A model generated the notes under the pieces. That model saw nothing but the letters and a program-made list of their open reading frames with translations, made no database searches and was not told the origin of the DNA. DNA of 64,000 nucleotides from Cubamyces lactineus. Lineage: Eukaryota; Basidiomycota; Agaricomycetes; Polyporales; Polyporaceae. Location: contig JACDTU010000021.1 in NCBI GenBank assembly GCA_022376465.1, positions 124,001 to 188,000 of the forward strand. Reading direction: 5' to 3'. The translations under genes and the position numbers were made by a program. The stretch's first letter is position 1, and each line of letters opens with the position of its first letter. Positions 25,186-34,521 of the stretch are shown here, one piece after another.

Positions 25186-27027
25186 CTAGTAGTAGTCCAC
25201 AGTATACAGCTGATCCTCAAGTTCCTCCTCTTCTTCCTCGTCCTCGTCCTCATCCTCCTCGCCTTCATCCTCCTCGTCATTTTTCACCGCCAGCTGTACC
25301 CCATTCTCCTCCACCACAACCCCTTCTTCCTGAGGGGTTCCAGCAGACCAAGACCTATTGTTTGTCGTTTCCCCGCTGGACCAACAGGGACAAGTAGGCC
25401 CAACTTTCAGTATGCATAGTCCATGCACGGCTCGTTGCCGTACGTGACATACGTGGCCGTCTCGGCGTTAGACCCCCAGGGCTTGGACCCAATCCAATGC
25501 ACCTGAAAGGCCGGGTCCTTCAGTGGTCCTTCGCGTCCGGATCCAGGCGTACCCCACCAAAATTCGGTTCTTCCAGCGCATACTGAATGGTTGTTTCAAT
25601 AATGCCGCCCTCGTCAAAACGAGGATCAAGGTCGCATATAGTGTAAGGCATTCCGGGTGGGACGTCTTTGCCCTTGTCTTCGTCCTCGCTCAATTCATCT
25701 GCGTAATCGTTCCATCCGCCTTGGAAGATCACCCTGATCTTCGCGTCGAGCTCGAAACTATGGACGGTCCGCAGAAGCATCGCGTCGCCCGCCTTGAGTC
25801 GCAAGGCGACATCCTAGAGTTGCTGCTGCCGCGTGGTTTTGAGCATGATACGTTCTCGATATGTCGGGAGGGGATATCGGTAGTGCAGATTGAACAAGAG
25901 ATTTCCTCCCTCAGGCACAAACGTCGAGTTGTCGAGGAGCGACTGAAGCGTCGACCGCAGTATCTGTTCAGGAGCTGACAGAACCGGCGGAACTACCACG
26001 CTTGAGTCCCCTCTCTTGGAGCCCTCTTCCTCAGCTGCAACAAGCCGCGTTGACACGGTCGCAGGACTGGGATCCCGCACATAGAACAAGTTGTAGGTGA
26101 TAATGACGCGGTATCCGAACAGGACCGGCGTGACTTCGTGCTCGACGTCGCTGAAGAACGCGACATACACAATGGATGGCGCTGAGCACTGCGCGAGCAA
26201 CGCCCCGGAGTCGATCTTCCACTCGCGCCGGCCGTTATCATTACTGACAGCCTCGTTATCGCCCTCGGTACCTGAACTGTACGGGTCGGCTTCCTCGCCC
26301 TTGGTATCACCGCCGTTGTCGCGGAGTATGAGAGCGCCACCTTCATGGGGTGTGGGGAAGATGATTACAAGAGAGCCAAACATGAGCTCGCTGCGCGGAG
26401 TGTCGACATGGGGTTTGAAGAACGACTGAGGACCTACGACGCATGATAGAGGCTAATCGTGAGCATCGTTCTATATACGCTCCTGCCAAAAGCGCACCAT
26501 AAACGTTGAGCTTGTACAACTCCGCACGGATCTGCTCCCTCTGCGACACAGTTTCAACGAGCAGCTCGTCGCGAATCGCATCAACGATGCCCAATGCGTC
26601 GGGCGATAGATTGATAGCAAAGTCTCCCTTGTCAAGCTTGCCGGCCTTACGGTACGACTCATCGTACACGTCCTTCTGTTGAATGCCAAACGATGCAGGG
26701 TCGCACGTCTCCGCTAGATGCTGGAGCTCCTCCGAAGACGCGTTCGCGAGGTCGATACAACTAGGAAGGCTGAATTTCAGCGCACCTGATCACCGAAAAC
26801 GTATATCAACCTGAGTAGGAGGAAAGGGGTACGTACTGTCCTTCCTGGGGACCTTTGCCATAGAAAAGTGCACCATCTTCACGAGAGAGGGCAGTGGTGC
26901 CTTGACAAAAAGGCCGCTTGTGTATGAACGCGGCTCGCAGCCTAGCAAGCTGCTGCCTAAGAGCAGGATCCGAGGTGACCGGAGGTGCTCTGCTCATCTG
27001 CTCCTCCCACGACTCCGAGTAGAACAT
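25186..27027 (-). pseudogene. Decayed 2-oxoglutarate/Fe(II) oxygenase paralogue, copy 1
   Basis: The N-terminal two thirds match the intact gene at 50385-51982 block for block: LARLRAAFIHKRPFCQG, YDESYRKAGKLDKGDFAINL, FFKPHVDTPRSELMFGSLV (metal-binding H-x-D), AFFSDVEHEV (second His) and FGYRVIITYNL (2OG Arg). The frame then fails. There is a TAG just before DVALRLKAGDAMLL, near 25814. There is a frame jump after LDPDAKD, near 25520. There is a TGA at the position where the intact copy has Trp in AYAYW, near 25405. ATG at 26997 aligns best with the intact copy's start; 27027 is further upstream. The end is uncertain; a Glu/Asp-rich low-complexity run lies at 25200-25290. The fold is that of prolyl-4-hydroxylase-like oxygenases, substrate unknown. 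Confidence 0.8.
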
Positions 27028-27435
27028 CTGCCCTCAGCGAACTTGTTCAGAGATATCGAACGGGGGGAGGGGGGGGTGGCGATGCAGTCGCAGCACTTTG
27101 GCGTCGAATTGGTAGCAAATTGGAAGTCCTCACGGCTTGGGTTATATGTGCCGTGCCTCACCTTGGCGGGCGAACTTGCCTGTTGCGGTCTATGACGAGT
27201 CACCAAACACCACCTCAGTGCGTATCGATGGCGGAGCGTATCGGAGTTGGAAGACGAGCCACGTTTGCTTCTACATAACCCGTCATGCGGCTCTGCCTAC
27301 GTAAGAAGGAGGTCGCCATTGACATAGCACGTAGGATGAACTCTGAGAAAGACAGCCATGACTTGAGTGTACGGAGCCGCGACACGACTCGGGGCCTACT
27401 CGGGGCCAGCAGGTAGACGTCACACGTGTATCAAT
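27028..27435. other. Intergenic host flank of the RecQ-DUF6589 element
   Basis: No gene seen. It contains a G-rich run near 27060-27080 and otherwise unremarkable sequence up to the 9-bp target duplication. Confidence 0.4.
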
Positions 27436-27444
27436 GATATTCAC
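27436..27444. repeat. Target-site duplication GATATTCAC, left copy
   Basis: A nine-base direct repeat of 50290-50298, abutting TAGTCT at 27445. The match continues three bases (TAG), so the duplication could be read as 9 to 12 bp. Nine is preferred because it makes the element end in TAGTCT/AGACTA. Confidence 0.7.
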
Positions 27445-27610
27445 TAGTCTGCTACGAAATCGAGGGGTCGTAGGGGAGTAGACTCGTACCCAGTCGGTAG
27501 AACGCACGTGGAGAGAGCGGAGAACAAAAGGCGACTGCGTTCTACCGACTGGGCAAACTGGGCGCGCGCTTAGGGGGGGGTACCCGTGTGAAAATGGACT
27601 TGGGAAATGC
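27445..27610. repeat. Left terminal inverted repeat region with hairpins
   Basis: It begins TAGTCT. It contains CTACGA/TCGTAG arms (27452-27457 and 27467-27472). An 18-bp perfect stem follows (27489-27506 with 27536-27553) around a 29-nt loop. Next come CAAACTGGGCGCGCGCTTAG, a run of eight G and TACCCGTGTGAAAATG. The right end has the same blocks inverted, with different stem bases. Confidence 0.8.
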
Positions 27611-27753
27611 AAGAGTCGTCTCACTGGCAATGTGTACAGTGCAGGTGGCTCGCAGCTCCCTCCATCTAGCTACGGTCACTTTGTGAGGCCCTCTGACTGC
27701 TCGTGCATCTTATTCATCACTCCCATGATACATTAATACAAGACAACGTCCTC

Positions 27754-30700
27754 CTACGTCTGATTACCCTGTCCATGGCCCGCAGGAAAGCCCGGCACAA
27801 TAGCATCCTGGCCCCCCGAGTGCGCACCGCTAGTGCTGTGAGGGTATACGCCTGGAGACATTGGAGGCGAGTATGCGCCCGACGATGGGCCCGGAACGTG
27901 CGTGATAGCCGGCTGCCATTGCTGGCCATATGCGTAAGGGTTGTTGGCAAAGTTCGACGGTGGGGGGGCGGGTGCCGGCGCGCGGCGATTTGTGGCGGGT
28001 GTGGGCGTGCCCGGTTGTTGCGAGTGGCCATAGTAAGGTGTACGCGGTCGTACAGCGGCCGCGGAATATGCATGCGTGTGTCCGGGGCTCCACCCTGGGT
28101 ACGGTTGCCACAGTAGGGGAGGTGTGGGCGAGGTATGGTGGTAATAGGGCGGCATGTGATGCACTGGCGTCGAAAACGGCGCCAATGCTGATATATGGCG
28201 CTGCGGTGCATTGGGCGTTGAAGGAACTGAGGGAAATGAGGCGGGAGTGGACGCGTGAGGAGCTGTGGGTGGCATCCACATTGGGGATGGGGTGTGAGAC
28301 GGGTCTAGGTGTCCCTGCCGGGTGAATGCCATTGGAGTTGGCAGCGGCGGCGGCGGCGGCGGCGGTAGGTGCATTGAAGCCGCCGCGGGGAATGCATGTG
28401 GGGGCTGCTGGCTCGCATTAGCTACTCACCACTGTAGATAGGAAGCTAATGCTACTCACCCGCATCTCTGCGTCGCAGGCATTGCCAGCTACTCCAAGTT
28501 CAAGCCGCGCTCGTTTGGCGGCCGGCTCGACGAGTCCTTCCGATGTGGCGGGACGGGCACGACTCGGAACTCCAGAGCTCACGTTGATGGATGCGCTGTT
28601 CGACGACCCTTGTTCTGTGCCTGCAGTCTCTAGTCTGGGTTGTACGCCGGCGGATTTCTGAGCAGATCCCGCAGACTTCTTGATAGGCCGATGGACGATC
28701 TGGAGAGAGGTGACCAAGTCGCACAGTTCATTGCCGTACCGTTCCCACCAAATCCATGTGTCCTTGAGAAGCGTAGTGACCTGGGCTCGAGTGAGAGGCC
28801 CGTGGCTTGTGAGAGTGGTGATGGTCGCAACGTCCAAGATCGCGGAAGTGTCTAGCTGAGTATTCTGATGGTCTCGTAGGCGTACATCTTTCCGCCACTC
28901 ATAGAGCGAGGACTGTGCGTTGTAGTCAGGTTTTCCGCGCGCTCGCATGCGTGGTTTCGAGTTGCTGGACAGTGATGTTGGGCGGATGCGGTCGAAGACT
29001 GACGGGTCGCAGATGTCGCAGCAAGAGATTCCGGGAGATAACACTATCAGCCATAAATAAGTTCAGGTATAATGGTGAATTAAGCTCTGGCCCACGAACG
29101 TTGAACTGAACTCTCAAACGCCGCTGCCCAAATTGAGCGTCGGCATTTGCGCGTCTGCACAAACACGAGCAGACCTTCGTCCTCTACCTCCACGTCTAGA
29201 CTTGGCTCGGTTCCCTCAGTTGGCACAGTGTCTTCGGTCTTTGAGGATGAGCCACGGTTAAGGCCGTGATGGTATGCGTAATCTTTAGGTAATACCCCTT
29301 TGCGTGCTCGCCCTGCTTGTACACCACCTCGCCCTGCACGGGGTTTAGCCTTGCTGCCTTGCTCCCGCGCATGCCGTTCTGGCACTTGAGCCATCTGTCG
29401 AAGATCCATTGAATAAGCTGATCGTTCGACAAGCAGCACCGCTAGTCCCTGGCGACCTGCGGAGCGTGCAGCTCGACCCGCCCTCTGGACAAAGTTGGAC
29501 AGAGTCTTTGGCAGCTTCCATTGAACGACGAGGTCGACGTCTGAGACGTTACAACCCTGTGTGCAGCACAAGACGTGAGCGCGACGCTGGATGAAACTCA
29601 GTCAGAAGTCATACCATTCCGGCAGCATCGGTGCATACAAGCACACGGATTACTTCATCCGTCTGTGTACTGGCTGGATCAGTTTGGATGGACCCGGGGT
29701 TGTTACGGAAGGCTGCCATGGCACGATGGCGGTAATCGTGGCACATTGTGGCGTTATAAGGTCGGACGAGTTCCTGCGAAGCCAGAGAAGGACATCGCTC
29801 TGCAAGCAGCGCGGACAGGTGGTCGACGATTTCATTGCCAGTTAGGATGTTGTCGACGTAAAGATATGTTTTAGGAATGTCAGAAGCGCGAGTCACTTCG
29901 GGAGGTATGACAAAGTTGAGATCGGCGTATGTGTTCTGAGGATGCTGGATAGCCCGGACAGCGATCGTGACATTAGGTCGGTCATTCCCAACGTTCACAA
30001 AGCGGCTGCCGTGTTTGGGAAAGTGAAGGACGCGATGCAAATCGCGACGTACACGGGCAGTCAGTGTGGCCGTCACAGCAATGACAGGCATACCGCGCGG
30101 AAGGAACGCTCGAATCACTCCGAGACTGTTGTACTTCTTGCGGAACCCTGCACCCCAATGAGATACACAATGGGCTTCGTCTATGATGAGCGAGAGCACT
30201 TGCTTTGCAAACGCAGGTTTACGGAGCACCCGGTTGACGAACATCGGTGACTGGAGCATCTCTGGAGAGATGAGTACGATCTGGTATGTGCCATCTATGA
30301 GTTCCTGAAGGAGACATAGTCAGCGTCATCGAGAGATCAATAGAAAAGGATATTACCTTGACTACTTCGTCTGTACATGTGCTTGTGGCGCTATTTATTG
30401 CGACCGCTCTCAACCCAAAGTCAGTCTTGAATGTCTCTACCTGCAAAGTTTGTTAGACAGATGCCTTCCTCGAGCGGGTGCTGTCGAGGATGAGCGAAGG
30501 AGCGCAGGGAACTCGGATCTACCATTTCGTCTTCCAGAGCTAGTAATGGACAGACCATGATGGATGTCTTCCCTCGGCTGGAAGCCCACACATGTGGACC
30601 GGCCGCGACCGCGGTCTTTCCTGCACCGGTGGGGGCTTGGATGATCATGTCTACTCCCTCGAGCTGCGCTCGAACACCTTCGAGTTGGAAGAATCGGGGT

Positions 30701-30858
30701 TCATTTTTCCATTTGAACCTCTCTTGCATGAGCGTGGATAGTTGAGCTATCTCGGTATCAGAGAGCCGAGTTTCTCGCTGAGCATGGCGCTTCCGAGCCC
30801 GCGGGATCGTAGTAGCCCAGCGGGGTTGTGAGGTGGGCGAAGGATGGCGAGGAGGCAT
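27754..30858 (-). CDS. RecQ-type DNA helicase of the DUF6589-linked element
   Basis: Six reverse exons join in frame: 30858-30523, 30440-30357, 30304-29615, 29556-29100, 29043-28460, 28407-27754, for 934 residues. ATG 30858 is the first in the frame. Helicase motifs in order: APTGAGKT (Walker A), LIIDEAHCVSHWG (DEAH), AVTATLT (motif III), VLVCTDAAGMGCNVSDVDLV (V), QRAGRAARSAGRQG (VI). A zinc-binding region follows: CRRSIW then CCDICDPS, as in RecQ C-terminal Zn domains. The last 218 codons are Pro/His/Tyr/Ser-rich and look disordered. RecQ enzymes unwind DNA 3' to 5'. It faces away from DUF6589 across 199 bp, so the two probably share a promoter. The fourth donor (GTTCGT) is weak but gives the only in-frame join I found to CCDICDPS. 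Confidence 0.84.
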
Positions 30859-31057
30859 AGCTGTGAAAGCAGTGGAAGACAGAGGGAGAGGGAGAAGGAG
30901 AAGGAGAAACCACGACTCCAACTTTTACTTTGGCGAACGTCAGGGTTGCATTTAGAAAGTGATCGGACACTATCTGTATTTACATACACTGATATAGAGC
31001 ATACAACTCTAGAGCTGCTCTCATTCGGCCTCTTCGCTCGTGCTATACTTGTGGTAC
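30859..31057. promoter_or_regulatory. Shared divergent promoter of RecQ and DUF6589
   Basis: 199 bp between the two start codons, holding a GA-rich run at about 30880-30910. No clear TATA box. The arrangement implies joint expression of the two element genes. Confidence 0.5.
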
Positions 31058-33496
31058 ATGAGCCTCTTACAACCTGAACAGCTCTATGACGATGTCGACC
31101 TACCAGACATACTCCAGGATGACCTTCCACCTTCGGATCCACCCCTTCCATCCTTGCTTGACACCCTGAACTCAGAGTCCCTCTACAGGATCTCGAGTCC
31201 TCTTCCCGCCCTGACGAGCTCACCTGTGGCTTTACCTGCGGTGTTTCCTGAGCGTGAAGCTCATCCGTCTCAGTACAGTACGGATCACGTCTTCGACACC
31301 TCGCCATGCCGCAATGCTACAGATGCCCGCCGCAAAGCCTGGAAACGTCGCCGCCGTCAGGCAGCCATGCAGAAAATCACTCAGCCAGAAGGCCAAGACC
31401 TAGATGAAGATATTGTAACCGTAGATGAAGACAACGACGAAGATGCGAAGCGACGTACCCTGTGCAATATACTCGACCATCTTCATGAGGCGAACATGAC
31501 TTTCGGCGACCTCGTCCTCTTTGTATCAGATCCGGCCAACAAGAGGGGTAACGAACGCTGGAATGGCTTCTTCTCAGTACCGGGGAGGGTACAGACGGTG
31601 CTTGACTTCTGGGCCTCATCAGGGAACAGCCCAACTGGACAACAGGCTGTCCGCGAGTGGGCAACTAACTTCGTCAAGCTTCTCGTCGGTCGTGAAGCGC
31701 ATGCAGCAACACGCTCCAGGATGTTCTATTCCCATGATAAAGAAGTTAATGTGAACTTCTTGTCCGACTTCAGCATGGAGCGCGTCCGACAGCGCCTCCT
31801 CGAGCTGTGCCCCACTAGCTTGGACATATTTCGGGCGTTCAGTTTGACTGCCCGGCAGAAGAAACAGCCAACCGCATCAACTGAGAAACGGAAGGACATC
31901 GTCAGTAGATACTCCATACGTGGATGTTGATTATATGCTTACCGCTCATGCTGCCCTTGTTGTAGCTCAGCACAACACAGGCTCTAATCGGCCTCACCGC
32001 ACGTAGCCAGAAGAACTCATACGTACAGCAAGTCCTTGGACTCTACGCCTATGCATCGGGAGCTCAGCGCCAGGTGATGAGCGTGCTCTCACATCTTGGG
32101 ATCACATGCAGCTATCCAACACTTACTGGGCGAGCGTCGGCACGGGCGTCGAGACGTGAGGCTCCTAGTACTACTGTGACCAAGGATCAACAGAGTCTCG
32201 AACTACCCGAGGAACTGGGCGAAGACGAGACAACGAGCTCAGAACCAGAGCCCGAGAGAGATGAGACCGAGCCGGCACCCACTATCGTGGTGTTAGGTTC
32301 TGTTACAGACGGAACCACTCGCGGCCAGCCACAAGTTGTCGGTGAGCGCGCAAATCTCACTAAGATCACTACCAACGCTCACATATCACTGTACAGATAC
32401 CACACATCCTCGAGCACATCGCACTGAGCAAACAGACCCTCAACCGGCCCAATCAGAGTCGGGTTTGAAACGCACACTAAGCCGTGCACTTGGACTTCTG
32501 AAGCTGCTGTCTGACTCTTCCATGTCCGTCGCTCAGCAGAAGGCCCAGACACACCTTCTTGCCAATGTCTATGACAATATCAACATGCTGTTCAAGATTG
32601 CCGAGCAGATCCTTGGACGGAAGGACACGCAACAGAACGGGACCTGTGCTACTGCGTTTGAGCTATTTGGAGCGTCATTGGACTACATGCGCACCTCAGA
32701 CGTTGTAGACTCCCTCGCACATGCTCCGCCACTCACCCTCGACAATGTCCTCTTGTCTCGTACTGAGAACGACCTACTCACGCAGTGCCTGGAACACAGC
32801 GTCCTTCGTATCATCGTGGGCTTTGGCGGGGAGCGGTTTTCGCGCTTCCGCAAAGAGGTCGACGCAACCCTGCCGGTTACTGAAGATCGCATACCACTGC
32901 ACAAGACAGCTATCTATCCACTACCAGCCATGAACATAGATGAATCAAGTACGACCGGCAATGCTGACGTACTCACCGAGATATTCAAGTCGCTCAAGGT
33001 CGATATGGACTCACCGGACTTCACCCGCTATGTCAAAATCATCTCCGGCGACCAGCTCTCGATCTCCCGTATACGCTCATTGGTCCAGAATCGCGCTGGA
33101 CATGAGACACTTGGTCAGTCCTTTCTGTGGGCTCTATGTATGCCTGGCCTCTTTCACTACAAAATGGCGGCTACTCACGGAATCCTGGAGTCGCACTATG
33201 GATCCCAGAGCCAGCGTGACCCTGGCTCTCTGGCATTTCACAACACCGTCCTTGATCGCAAGCCGATCGTGCTCACCTCGCTGCCCCCTTTCCGCACGAC
33301 ACGCGACCTCATCTTTGTATCGCTATACTCCCGCGTTCTCCACTGTCTGCTCTTGGTGTCGGAAGCCTCTAGCCTTGACGACTACGCCGCATCTGTGACG
33401 TTCCCGGAGCTCTGCGCCCACGCGAAGGCTGTAGTCTCCCAGTACGCAAGTGCTAGTGCTGCCGAGACGCTGAGGGAGGAGAGAGAAGAAGAGCGG

Positions 33497-33499
33497 TGA
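33497..33499 (+). other. In-frame TGA in DUF6589 exon 3
   Basis: The reading frame continues with family sequence on both sides (REEREEER before; GDTVFEGAILFMRDALVLRE after). This looks like a nonsense change rather than the end of the gene. Confidence 0.7.
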
Positions 33500-33907
33500 G
33501 CGTGGGACGCGGCGATGCTCGACGTTGACGAAGACGCCCCGGATGATACTGTGCCGGACTTTGTTCCGCAAAAGGGAGATACCGTCTTCGAGGGCGCCAT
33601 TCTTTTCATGCGCGATGCACTCGTTCTCCGTGAATTCACCGACGCGGTCAAGGTTGGGGATTCTGGACGCGTAGTGAATGTGCTCAAGCTTTGGACGCTG
33701 AGCTTCCGTGGGAGCGGTCGGGTGAAGTACGCGTATGAGATGTTGCATCTCATCCACAATCTCACGCACGTCTGGCCCGCACCCCTCCGGTACGGTCCCC
33801 ATATTCCTTGCGCATACTAGGTACTGAACTTGACTCGTGACATAGCAAGATTATACTTCAAAACTGGCTTGTAAATCCAACAGGGAAGCCGGACGCCTGG
33901 GTCGAGG

Positions 33908-33912
33908 TCGAC
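33908..33912. repeat. Copia target-site duplication TCGAC, left
   Basis: A five-base copy matching 48731-48735 on the far side of the copia element. Confidence 0.92.
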
Positions 33913-34210
33913 TGTCGAACTAGACGCGCATTAGGCGCTGACTAATAGCAGGCTAGTAAGCGGGAATGGACACGAGGCTACCAGTCTCCTGGAGAAAGTT
34001 CCGGATACTGTGGCTGAGGTACTACATAGTATGACATCGTACTATACAGTATTACATCATAGCCTCCGTGTACATGTATATAAGGCTGCTCTGTAGGAGC
34101 AGTACAACAAGTCGCTCTTAACCTTCAATCCCTACGTGTGCCTCTATTCAGAGCTCTACAGGTAAGTGAGCTAGTGGGGCTTTCCACTGCGTAACAAGCC
34201 CTGCTCAACA
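33913..34210 (+). repeat. Copia 5' LTR
   Basis: Starts TGTCGAAC and ends GCTCAACA. TATA box TATATAA at 34077-34083. A strong splice donor CAG/GTAAGT lies at 34159-34167. Confidence 0.95.
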
Positions 34211-34224
34211 GGTTATGAGCCCTG
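34211..34224 (+). promoter_or_regulatory. Copia primer-binding site, initiator tRNA-Met half-molecule type
   Basis: GGTTATGAGCCCTG directly follows the LTR. Its complement, CAGGGCTCATAACC, is the anticodon arm (CAU) of the initiator tRNA-Met as I know it from yeast. The primer would be a cut tRNA fragment, as known for Drosophila copia, rather than the tRNA 3' end. Confidence 0.7.
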
Positions 34225-34521
34225 GTTGATGCTCGGATCTGCGCCTGGCAAGGCTGCGATCCTGATGCTCCCAGCTCAGCTCAGCTGGTTGATGCCAAAG
34301 CTTGTGCCTGGCAAGGCCTTGCTTTTGTGCGCCCAGCAATACCTGGACGTCGCCCTAGTGGGGCTAGACGTTGCGGCCCTTAGTGTGCACCATGTAGGCT
34401 GCACCTATGCCGCTAGAGCTTAGGGAGTGTTCAGCATTGCTGCCTTTGGCGCCGTTATGGCTGCCTTGTTGTGCGCATGGACAAATGCTGACATTCTGTC
34501 TCTACAGACTCCCTTAACGCC

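Larger units (their letters stand above)
31058..33912 (+). pseudogene. DUF6589 protein gene, 5' part (interrupted)
   Basis: Exons 31058-31900, 31966-32341, 32397-33789 and 33846-33912 carry most of a DUF6589 protein, cut by the copia element after WVEVD. Family blocks: MSVLSHLGITCSYPTL, NVYDNINMLFKIAEQILG, ADVLTEIFKSL, KIISGDQLSISRIRSL, PGLFHYKMAATHGILESHYG, DRKPIVLTSLPPFRTTRDLI, EFTDAVKVGDSGRV, YEMLHLIHNLTHVWPAPLR. ATG 31058 is the first in frame. Besides the insertion there is an in-frame TGA at 33497-33499, between REEREEER and AWDAAM, that no intron I tried removes. DUF6589 proteins are expanded in Agaricomycetes and of unknown function. Conserved acidic residues in Y-D-N-I-N, S-G-D-Q and H-G-x-L-E would suit an RNase H-like transposase; that is my inference. 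Confidence 0.84.

Noticed and set aside
25200..25290. Acidic Glu/Asp-run frame as a separate gene
   Set aside because: A TCC/TCT-rich low-complexity stretch at the ruined 3' end of the oxygenase pseudogene; the intact paralogue has no such tail.
27436..27447. Crypton- or Starship-like tyrosine recombinase element at this site
   Set aside because: No tyrosine recombinase or DUF3435 gene is present between the repeats; inverted ends and a 9-bp duplication fit a DDE-type element better.
27445..27610. Helitron end
   Set aside because: A hairpin is present, but no CTRR terminus, no Rep/helicase fusion protein, and the ends are inverted rather than asymmetric.
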